Origin: Acidobacteriota bacterium
GTDB lineage: Bacteria; Acidobacteriota; Terriglobia; Terriglobales; Acidobacteriaceae
Assembly (NCBI GenBank): GCA_021779695.1
Contig: JAJYAE010000056.1
Span: 1 to 17,967 of the forward strand
Length of the DNA stretch: 17,967 nucleotides
Direction: 5' to 3'
The notes beneath the pieces were generated by a model. It was not told the DNA's origin, ran no database searches, and was given only the letters and a program-made list of their open reading frames with translations. This document shows positions 1 to 6,718 of the stretch, piece by piece. Made by a program: the position numbers and the translations under genes. Within the stretch, counting starts at the first letter, position 1; every line of letters starts with the position of its first letter.

Positions 1-1
1 C

Positions 2-934
2 GAAGAGCAGGTGATCAAGGACCTGCTGAAGCGCGTGCATGCCGAAGACCCGCAGCACTGGCACAAGGTGGCGAAGGAGTGGCGCGGCGTTTCAGAGGAG
101 ACGACGACGGGCGTGCACCGGCTCTACAAGATGATGGAGCAGGGCAAGCTGCTGGTGCCGGCGATCAACGTGAACGACTCGGTGACGAAATCGAAGTTCG
201 ATAACCTGTACGGCTGCCGCGAGTCGCTGGCGGACGGCATCAAGCGCGCGACCGATGTGATGGTGGCGGGCAAGGTTGCTGTGATTTGTGGCTACGGCGA
301 CGTGGGCAAGGGGTCTTCGCACTCGCTGCGCGGCATGGGTGCGCGGGTGATTGTGACCGAGGTTGATCCCATCAACGCGCTGCAGGCGGCGATGGAGGGC
401 TTTGAGGTAACGACGATCGAAGAGACGCTGGGACGCGGCGACATTTACGTCACCTGTACGGGCAACGTGGACATCATCACGCTGGAGCACATGAAGAAGA
501 TGAAGGATCAGGCGATTGTGTGCAACATCGGGCACTTCGACAACGAGATCCAGATGGACCGGCTGAACGCGGAAAAGGGCGTGACGAAGCTGAACATCAA
601 GCCGCAGGTGGACTTCTACAAGTTCCCCGACGGGCATGGAATCTTCGTGCTGGCCGAGGGGCGGCTGGTGAACCTGGGCTGCGCGACGGGTCATCCGAGC
701 TTTGTGATGAGCAACAGTTTTGCCAACCAGACGCTGGCGCAGATTGACCTGTGGAAGAACAAGGATACGTATAAGGTAGATGTCTATGTGCTGCCGAAGA
801 GGCTGGACGAGGAAGTGGCGCGGCTGCATCTGGAAAAGATCGGCGTGAAGCTGACGACGCTGACCCCGAAGCAGGCCGAGTACCTGGGCGTGCCGGTGAC
901 GGGACCGTACAAGGCAGAGAACTACCGGTATTAG
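2..934 (+). CDS. ahcY: Adenosylhomocysteinase, C-terminal part (5' end outside window)
   Basis: Hydrolyses S-adenosylhomocysteine to adenosine and homocysteine with bound NAD, clearing the product inhibitor of methyltransferases; cytosolic tetramer. The frame is open from the first bases of the window, so a GTG at 11 is an internal valine and the true start lies to the left. About 310 of the usual 470-480 residues are present. Visible family marks are the substrate/catalytic stretch [17 protein letters not shown] (Lys and Asp-Asn), the NAD-binding loop [11 protein letters not shown], the GHFDNEI segment, and the C-terminal end PYKAENYRY, which matches the conserved Lys/Tyr tail that reaches into the neighbouring subunit's NAD site. 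It is followed by a strong hairpin terminator and then metF, so both are methionine-cycle genes but probably separate transcripts. Identification is secure. Confidence 0.97.
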   Translation, partial: EEQVIKDLLKRVHAEDPQHWHKVAKEWRGVSEETTTGVHRLYKMMEQGKLLVPAINVNDSVTKSKFDNLYGCRESLADGIKRATDVMVAGKVAVICGYGDVGKGSSHSLRGMGARVIVTEVDPINALQAAMEGFEVTTIEETLGRGDIYVTCTGNVDIITLEHMKKMKDQAIVCNIGHFDNEIQMDRLNAEKGVTKLNIKPQVDFYKFPDGHGIFVLAEGRLVNLGCATGHPSFVMSNSFANQTLAQIDLWKNKDTYKVDVYVLPKRLDEEVARLHLEKIGVKLTTLTPKQAEYLGVPVTGPYKAENYRY

Positions 935-955
935 TCCGCAAACGCGGCATCAGGC

Positions 956-985
956 GGGGCCGCGAGAGCGGCCCCACTTTATTCG
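956..985 (+). terminator. Rho-independent terminator after ahcY
   Basis: A perfect 8-bp stem GGGGCCGC/GCGGCCCC (956-963 with 968-975) closes a GAGA tetraloop and is followed by the T-rich run ACTTTATT. It starts 22 bases after the ahcY stop and ends just before metF, so it should end the ahcY transcript. Confidence 0.75.
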
Positions 986-1007
986 GTCATTTTCAGAAAG
1001 CCCGCGT

Positions 1008-1868
1008 ATGAACCCGTCGCGAAGTATCTCGTTAGAGCTGTTTCCGCCGCGCACTCCAGAGGGCGTCAGCAAGCTGCGCACCGTGATTCCGCACCTGGCC
1101 GCGTTGCACCCCAATTTCTTTTCGGTCACGCATGGGGCCGGAGGCTCAGACCAGGACGGCACCTACGAAACTCTCTTGACCGTAGCCGAGCAGACGGGCG
1201 TGGAGGTCGCGCCGCACCTGACCTGCGTAGGCTCGACGCGCGCCAATATCGCCGAGCACCTTGACCGCTACCGCAAGGCCGGCGTCAAGCGCATCGTGGC
1301 GCTGCGCGGCGATCTGCCGGCGACGGCGATGAGTCCCGCTGCGCCGGGCGAGTTCCACTACGCCAATGAACTGGTGAGCTTCATCCGGGAGACGCAAGGG
1401 GAGGCTTTCGAGATCGAGGTGGCGGCGTATCCGGAGATGCATCCGCAGGCGCCCAACCCCGGAGCGGACTTTGAGAATTTTCGGCGCAAGGTTGCGGCGG
1501 GCGCCCACGGCGCGCTGACCCAGCTCTTCTACAACGCCGATGCCTACTTCGACTTTGTGGAGCGCAGCGCAAAGGCGGGCATCACAATCCCGATCGTACC
1601 CGGCATCATGCCCATCACGGGCTTTGCCAACACGGTGCGCTTCTGCACGGGCTGCGGGGCCGATTTGCCGCGCTGGGTGCGCTTGCGTCTGGAAGAATTG
1701 CAGGACGACAGGGCCGCGCTGCTCGACTTCGGCCTGGAAGTCGTGACTCGCCTGTGCGAGACGCTGCTGCGCAATGGAGCGCCGGGGTTGCATTTTTATA
1801 CCATCAACCAGGCGGAGCCCACCATGCGCATCTGGAAGAACCTGGGGCTGGCCATGCCGGCTGCTTGA
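1008..1868 (+). CDS. metF: Methylenetetrahydrofolate reductase
   Basis: Flavoprotein that reduces 5,10-methylene-THF to 5-methyl-THF, the methyl donor for methionine synthase; cytosolic (beta/alpha)8 barrel. The 286-residue product is close to the usual bacterial length (about 290-300). It carries the start-of-barrel motif SLELFPPRTP with the conserved acidic residue at E10, FFSVTHGAGG (about 37-46), APHLTCVG (about 68-75), and ALRGDLP with the conserved Asp at about 102, which in E. coli MetF contacts the flavin. The ATG at 1008 is preceded only by a weak AGAAAG. It lies behind ahcY but is separated from it by a terminator; the shared pathway makes the pairing meaningful. Downstream, 122 bases without a clear gene lead to the small ABM-type gene. 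Confidence 0.95.
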   Translation: MNPSRSISLELFPPRTPEGVSKLRTVIPHLAALHPNFFSVTHGAGGSDQDGTYETLLTVAEQTGVEVAPHLTCVGSTRANIAEHLDRYRKAGVKRIVALRGDLPATAMSPAAPGEFHYANELVSFIRETQGEAFEIEVAAYPEMHPQAPNPGADFENFRRKVAAGAHGALTQLFYNADAYFDFVERSAKAGITIPIVPGIMPITGFANTVRFCTGCGADLPRWVRLRLEELQDDRAALLDFGLEVVTRLCETLLRNGAPGLHFYTINQAEPTMRIWKNLGLAMPAA

Positions 1869-1990
1869 TTGCCGCGGATTGGTGAACCTGCAGGCATGGA
1901 GCGCAGGCAAGCCCGCCGGCGCGCACGAATCTTCGCCAACAGGACGGTCGATGGGCTGCGAGTTAGGATAGAAGAAGATAGAGGGCAGGC

Positions 1991-2287
1991 ATGTTTGTTG
2001 TGGTGTGGCAGTTTGAGGTGGTCGAGGAAAAGATGGCCGCGTTTGAAGCCGCCTATGGTGCCGAGGGCGCATGGGCGCAGCTGTTCCGCGTCTCTCCCGA
2101 TTACCGCGGCACGGAACTTCTGCGCGATGCGTATATTCCCGGCGGCTATCTCACCATCGACCGCTGGACGAGCGAAGAAGCCTTCCGCGCTTTTCGCAGG
2201 GACCACGACGCCGATTACGAAGCAGTGGACAGGTCCTGCGATGCCCTCACCAGCCGCGAGACACGCATCGGCGCATACAGCGTGTAG
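1991..2287 (+). CDS. Small ABM-type (antibiotic biosynthesis monooxygenase-like) protein
   Basis: A 98-residue protein starting MFVVVWQFEV and containing YLTIDRWTSEEAFRAFR, the pattern of the dimeric alpha/beta-barrel (ferredoxin-like) ABM superfamily. Members include heme-degrading and quinol monooxygenases, but many have no known activity, so no substrate can be named here. There is no signal peptide or membrane segment, suggesting a soluble cytoplasmic protein. The ATG at 1991 follows a purine-rich AGAGGGCAGGC that can serve as ribosome-binding site. It stands 122 bases after metF on the same strand and faces the VWFA-related gene tail to tail, 45 bases away. Family assignment is fairly good, function unknown. 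Confidence 0.75.
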   Translation: MFVVVWQFEVVEEKMAAFEAAYGAEGAWAQLFRVSPDYRGTELLRDAYIPGGYLTIDRWTSEEAFRAFRRDHDADYEAVDRSCDALTSRETRIGAYSV

Positions 2288-2332
2288 CTTTTTCGCCGCC
2301 GGAGACATCCGGGGATTCTCCATCGAGCCGGT

Positions 2333-3463
2333 TCATTTCTTTACGCTCTCTGTCGGTTGCGTGTCGAGGTAGTAGCCGACATTCGTGTGCACAATTGCAT
2401 CGGGCTTATCCACCTTGACCTGCAGAGCGTGATAGTCGTTGGGGTGGGCGGCGGCCGGAGCATCGAAAGATAGCGCATAGTAGGCGTTCGCATCGCGCAT
2501 GGCATCGTTGACTTCTTCAGTCACGCCATGGCCGGTGACCAGCACGCGACCGCCGGAGTGCTCTGCCAGAACCTGGAGCGCGAGATCCGGATAAATAGCA
2601 TCCCCGACGTTGACCGGAGGCTTAAGGTAGGTCTGATAGTAAAACGGATTTACGCGGCCCAGTTCGTAGGGCTGCAGAGCGTAAAGTGTGATGTGCGCGT
2701 CGCGCAGGCCATTGGTAAGTTGCACGTCTGAGTCGAAGGTCCAGGCACGCTGCTTCATATCTTCCTGCATACCGGCCCAATCCAGCAGCGGCCAGCCGGG
2801 GCTGATTGTGAGGAAAAGCTTGCGCCCCGGTTGCTTGGACTCAAAGGCAGCCAACTGGCTGACCTGGCTGAGCGACATCTCCATGCGGTCCACGTCTCCA
2901 TAAAATCCGGTGTTCCTGCCGATCAGCCGGAAGACGGAATTCGTGCCGTTCAGATCGGACTCCATGGCGTTTCCGTCCATGGTGGTGAGGCGCTCGATCT
3001 TGAGGCCATCGTCCGTAAGCATGGCGACGGAGGTGGGATGGGCGAGGTGGCCCTTGTTCTCGGTGAGAAACTCCATGAGCTGCTCGCGTTCACGGGAGAC
3101 GGTGTCCCAATCGGAGTTGATCATGTCCACGACAATGACGACGCGGACCTGACTGGCAGCCTGGCCGACGGCCTGAGTGGACCGAAAGCCGACCAGTTTT
3201 TGCGGCTGGTTGTTGTCGAGCAGGGAAAAGTCCGAGGCCTGCAGCCCACGCAGGTGATGACCGAGCTTGTCGGTGACTTCGACATCGATGGTCAGCGCCC
3301 GTGTCCCTGCCGCAGGTGCGGCGGTTGCCGTCGGAGCAGCCGTGGGCGGGGTAACTCCACTTGTGCTTTGGGCCGCAGACCGGCAGGGACCAGAGAAAAG
3401 AACGAGCCCGGCTCCAAGAGCCAGAGCGATTTGTGACGGTGCACGGAGGAAGCGACGGATCAT
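2333..3463 (-). CDS. Exported VWFA-related protein (acidobacterial type)
   Basis: A 376-residue protein with an N-terminal signal peptide (MIRRFLRAP followed by a hydrophobic run, cleavage probably around residues 29-32), then a Thr/Ala/Pro-rich linker, then a beta-strand module with DFSLLDNNQPQKLVGF (about 78-93), and a von Willebrand A-like domain starting near residue 107 (VRVVIVVDMINSD). It ends with YYALSFDAP and GYYLDTQ, the typical closing strands of the VWFA-related family found in many copies in Acidobacteriota. The canonical DxSxS metal site reads DMINS, so metal binding through the usual MIDAS is doubtful. The role is unknown; a cell-envelope or secreted binding function is inference. 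The start at 3463 is supported by GAAGGG six bases upstream and by the signal peptide. It is divergent from recA, sharing a 228-base spacer. Confidence 0.85.
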   Translation of the reverse strand: MIRRFLRAPSQIALALGAGLVLFSGPCRSAAQSTSGVTPPTAAPTATAAPAAGTRALTIDVEVTDKLGHHLRGLQASDFSLLDNNQPQKLVGFRSTQAVGQAASQVRVVIVVDMINSDWDTVSREREQLMEFLTENKGHLAHPTSVAMLTDDGLKIERLTTMDGNAMESDLNGTNSVFRLIGRNTGFYGDVDRMEMSLSQVSQLAAFESKQPGRKLFLTISPGWPLLDWAGMQEDMKQRAWTFDSDVQLTNGLRDAHITLYALQPYELGRVNPFYYQTYLKPPVNVGDAIYPDLALQVLAEHSGGRVLVTGHGVTEEVNDAMRDANAYYALSFDAPAAAHPNDYHALQVKVDKPDAIVHTNVGYYLDTQPTESVKK

Positions 3464-3593
3464 GGGTTTCCCTTCTGGATATCAAAAGATGAGAAATTGG
3501 AGCATCGTTGCCGGCACGCTTACCTTGGTTCGGCGCGCGCGGCTTTTATTCTCTTTTTCTTCGCTCATTTTCCTGTCTTTATGTGTCTCGTCC

Positions 3594-3602
3594 TGCTACA
3601 AT
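3594..3602 (+). promoter_or_regulatory. Extended -10 promoter element for recA
   Basis: TGCTACAAT fits an extended -10 box (TG-N-TATAAT with one mismatch). No good -35 box lies 16-19 bases upstream, as expected for extended -10 promoters; upstream is instead a pyrimidine/T-rich tract (about 3541-3590). Transcription would start near 3609, giving a leader of about 83 bases before recA. Confidence 0.4.
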
Positions 3603-3678
3603 CCGAACGAAATCCAATGCAGTCCGCAGCGTGTTTTTTTGTCTTTCTCCATTCGGGGCCGCGCGGGCCAAGCAATCC

Positions 3679-3691
3679 TTGAGGAGCCTCA

Positions 3692-3692
<1 letters not shown>
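3679..3692 (+). promoter_or_regulatory. Inverted repeat over the recA ribosome-binding site
   Basis: TTGAGG-AG-CCTCAA is a perfect 6-bp inverted repeat with a 2-base centre. In RNA it can fold as a 5-bp stem TTGAG/CTCAA with loop GAGC. The GAGGAG Shine-Dalgarno lies in the 5' arm and loop and the last A is the first base of the recA start codon, so folding would hide the translation start. The flanking CC and GG can extend the stem across a bulged T. Confidence 0.45.
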
Positions 3693-4768
<1,076 letters not shown>

Positions 4769-4790
4769 TCCTGCGGGCCACATTTTTGGC

Positions 4791-4828
4791 AAACGAAGGG
4801 TGCTGCGGTTGCGGCGCCTTTTTCGTTT
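4791..4828 (+). terminator. Possible terminator between recA and coaD
   Basis: AAACGAA (4791-4797) can pair with TTCGTTT (4822-4828), and inside it GGTGC (4799-4803) with GCGCC (4814-4818, one G-T pair), with a small asymmetric internal loop. A run of five T follows the inner stem. It would end the recA transcript before coaD, but the stem is imperfect. Confidence 0.4.
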
Positions 4829-4857
4829 GAGACAGAGTCTTGTTGCACCGGGTTCGC

Positions 4858-4866
4858 TGCTAGAAT
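4858..4866 (+). promoter_or_regulatory. Possible extended -10 element for coaD
   Basis: TGCTAGAAT has the same form as the recA element TGCTACAAT, and both are followed by CC. It lies only 18 bases before the coaD start, so a start point 7 bases downstream would fall inside the AAGGAG ribosome-binding site at 4871-4876. This spacing makes the call doubtful. Confidence 0.22.
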
Positions 4867-4884
4867 CCACAAGGAGCAGCCCCG

Positions 4885-5370
4885 ATGTCTGTAAAAGCCC
4901 TCTATCCCGGCACCTTTGATCCGCCGACCAACGGGCACCTGGATCTGATTCAACGCGGGTCCAAGCTGTTTGAGCACCTGACGGTCGCCATTCTCAAGAA
5001 TCCGGTCAAGAATCCGCTGTTCACGGTGGAGGAGCGGGTGGAGATGCTGCGCGATCTGACCAAATCGCTGGGCAACGTGAGCGTGGCCACCTTTGATGGG
5101 CTGATGGTGGACTTTGCACGGCAGCAGGGCGCCACGGCGGTGCTGCGCGGCATTCGCGCCATCTCCGATTACGAGCACGAGTTCCAGATGGCGCTGATGA
5201 ACCGGCGGCTTGCTCCGGAGATTGAGACGGTCTTTCTGCAGCCGGCCGGGCGCTACTCGTTTGTAAGCTCGCGAATGGTGAAAGAAGTCTTCAGCTTTGG
5301 CGGGGACGTGACGGGGCTGGTGCCGCCGAACGTGATCAAGCGGCTACGCGGGCGGATTAGCTCTATCTAG
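4885..5370 (+). CDS. coaD: Phosphopantetheine adenylyltransferase
   Basis: Transfers AMP from ATP to 4'-phosphopantetheine, giving dephospho-CoA, the penultimate step of coenzyme A synthesis; cytosolic hexamer. The 161-residue size is exact for the family. The nucleotidyltransferase motif is GTFDPPTNGH at 9-18 (T/HxGH at 15-18), followed by the substrate loop LRGIRAISDYEHEFQMALMN and the second nucleotide motif YSFVSSRMVKEV, a variant of ISSTxVR/ISSSxVKE. The ATG at 4885 has AAGGAG eight bases upstream. It follows recA on the same strand, separated by a possible terminator, and meets the tlpA-like gene tail to tail. Identification is secure. Confidence 0.97.
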   Translation: MSVKALYPGTFDPPTNGHLDLIQRGSKLFEHLTVAILKNPVKNPLFTVEERVEMLRDLTKSLGNVSVATFDGLMVDFARQQGATAVLRGIRAISDYEHEFQMALMNRRLAPEIETVFLQPAGRYSFVSSRMVKEVFSFGGDVTGLVPPNVIKRLRGRISSI

Positions 5371-5451
5371 GCACGGATTGGCCTGTGCCTCGCCGGTGGG
5401 GTGCGCTGCTCCAGTACGCGATGTCCATGAGGGCAGTGGTGCGATTGCGAG

Positions 5452-5470
5452 CCTTCGCCGGCTGGCGAGG
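5452..5470. terminator. Hairpin between convergent coaD and tlpA-like genes
   Basis: CCTTCGCC (5452-5459) pairs with GGCGAGG (5464-5470) around GGCT, with one bulged T. It lies two bases past the tlpA-like stop on the minus strand and 80 bases past coaD. Only a short TTT follows on the plus strand, so termination is a weak guess for either strand. Confidence 0.25.
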
Positions 5471-5472
5471 TT

Positions 5473-6324
5473 TCAGGAATGAAGCCCGGCCGCGGCCAGC
5501 ATCTGGAGAAACTGGCGCATGGAACACTGGTCAATGGCTACCGCGGCCAGCTTGCCGTGGCGGTCAAGGACGAAGGTTCTGGGAAGGCTGTCGATGTGCA
5601 GCCGCCTGCCGGTTTGCGCGCCGGGGTCCAGCAGGACCGGCGCGCGAAAGCCCAACCTGGCTACAAAAGCCCCGACTTTTACGGGGTCTTCGTTCGAAAT
5701 AGCCAGAACCTCCAGGCCCCTGGAGTGAAAGCGGGCGTAGACCTGATCGAGGTCCGGCATCTCGAGTCGGCAGGGCCCGCACCAGGTGGCCCAGAAGTTG
5801 ACCAGTACGACCTTGCCGCGGAGTTTCGAGAGCGTGACATCCCGGCCCGCCAGGTCCTTAAGAGTGAAGTCGGCCTGCTGGAGATAGGCGTCGCTGTCGG
5901 CCAGCGACCGGGCAGCACGATTGTAGAGAGGGTTGTCCAACGCAACGCGGACGTGGTCGTAGCGAGCCAGCCTGGCCAGGTCGAAGTAGGGCGTGGGCGG
6001 CTGGTCGCCGTTCTCTGATACCACCGGATACTCGGCCAGCGCCTGCGCCAGGGTGTCAGCAACGGCTTGCAGCGCCACAGGGCCGGGATCATTTCGGATC
6101 GCCAGGAAGCTGAGAGTGTCCGCAAGCTGGAGCTTGCGCAGGCCCGGTGGAAGCCCGCGAATGGCAGCGGCAATCTGCAGGCTCTGCGCCGGCCGTTGCG
6201 GCGCGGAGGTGGAGGAAAGGCTATTAAGCCGCTGCGCTAGCGCGGACTCACTCGACTGGGCATGAAGGCTTGGAGTTGCGCAGAGAAGTGCGAGGAAAAG
6301 AAGAGTGCGATGGACGAGGGTCAT
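5473..6324 (-). CDS. TlpA-like exported thioredoxin-fold protein
   Basis: A 283-residue thiol-disulfide oxidoreductase of the TlpA/ResA type. It has a signal peptide (MTLVHRTLLFLALLCATPSLHA, cleaved near residue 22), an alpha-helical region (about 25-150) and a C-terminal thioredoxin domain (about 152-280) with FTLKDLAGRDVTLSKLRGK, the redox centre WCGPC at 181-185 and the cis-proline segment SLPRTFVLD (Pro248). It probably reduces or maintains thiols outside the cytoplasm, for example during cytochrome c maturation or under oxidative stress; the partner is unknown. The frame is open up to 6606, but the signal peptide starts at Met 6324 (or 6345) and a TATAAT box lies at 6371-6376, inside the longer frame, so the longer start is rejected. 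It lies downstream of the M48-like gene on the same strand, but about 380 bases away and with its own promoter. Confidence 0.88.
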   Translation of the reverse strand: MTLVHRTLLFLALLCATPSLHAQSSESALAQRLNSLSSTSAPQRPAQSLQIAAAIRGLPPGLRKLQLADTLSFLAIRNDPGPVALQAVADTLAQALAEYPVVSENGDQPPTPYFDLARLARYDHVRVALDNPLYNRAARSLADSDAYLQQADFTLKDLAGRDVTLSKLRGKVVLVNFWATWCGPCRLEMPDLDQVYARFHSRGLEVLAISNEDPVKVGAFVARLGFRAPVLLDPGAQTGRRLHIDSLPRTFVLDRHGKLAAVAIDQCSMRQFLQMLAAAGLHS

Positions 6325-6370
6325 GCAGCCTCGCGGAATGAGCATACTCGCGCCATTCCGGCTAAGCAAA

Positions 6371-6398
6371 ATTATATTCCCCGCAATGCGCCTGCGAA
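6371..6398 (-). promoter_or_regulatory. Promoter of the tlpA-like gene
   Basis: On the minus strand, TTCGCA (6398-6393, four of six matches to TTGACA) and a perfect TATAAT (6376-6371) are 16 bases apart. Transcription would start near 6364, leaving a leader of about 20-40 bases before Met 6345 or 6324. Confidence 0.55.
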
Positions 6399-6705
6399 GC
6401 GCGCACAACGGGAGGGCGACGCTGGGCGGCGCGGATGGTGAGCTCAGCAAGGGATTTGGGGATTCTGCTCCGTGCTGTTCGAAGTTGCGACAAAAGCCGC
6501 CGGTCGAGACTCTAGCTCCTCCACTTCTCACAAATGGCGCGAAGGAGCGACCGATCCTGTGGCCTCCATCATCGCTGTGTTCGTCCGGCGCATCATCGTC
6601 CGGCACAGCTACGCCTCCGGGGCATGTCGAGTTTTACCGGCTGGCTGTTGTACGGGCCAAAGGCCGGAGCTGTCGCGAAGGGGGCTTGGCCAGAATCGAG
6701 ACCGG
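6399..6705. other. Spacer of about 300 bases, no gene recognised
   Basis: Lies between the tlpA-like promoter and the end of the M48-like gene. The minus frame is open through most of it but its translation is low-complexity and lacks family features. I see a 15-base tandem direct repeat (TCGTCCGGCG at 6581 and TCGTCCGGCA at 6596) and the right-hand hairpin listed separately; no RNA gene could be supported. Confidence 0.5.
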
Positions 6706-6718
6706 CTACCGGCCAAGC
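6684..6718. repeat. Inverted repeat over the stop of the M48-like gene
   Basis: GCTTGGCC (6684-6691) and GGCCAAGC (6711-6718) form a perfect 8-bp inverted repeat with a 19-base loop that contains the stop codon (6706-6708) of the minus-strand gene. No T run follows on the minus strand, so it may be an mRNA 3'-end protecting structure or a Rho-linked hairpin rather than a classical terminator. Confidence 0.4.

Noticed and set aside
2294..2312. CCGGA-GACA-TCCGG hairpin between the ABM-type and VWFA-related genes
   Set aside because: Five-bp stem without a following T run on either strand; too weak to call a terminator.
3497..3682. Short frames upstream of recA (about 60 codons, Phe/Leu-rich)
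   Set aside because: They translate the T-rich promoter/leader tract, have no ribosome site and overlap one another in all frames.
3464..3691. LexA/SOS box upstream of recA
   Set aside because: CGAAC occurs at about 3604 but without the GTTC partner; no GAAC-N4-GTTC or CTGT-N8-ACAG-like palindrome was seen.
6490..6525. tRNA-like 3' end (GGTCGAGAC ... CTCCTCCA)
   Set aside because: The T-loop lacks one base and no matching 5' acceptor strand, D-arm or anticodon arm could be found.
6581..6605. Tandem direct repeat TCGTCCGGCG / TCGTCCGGCA
   Set aside because: Only two 10-base copies in a GC-rich spacer; no further copies, so no CRISPR or iteron array.
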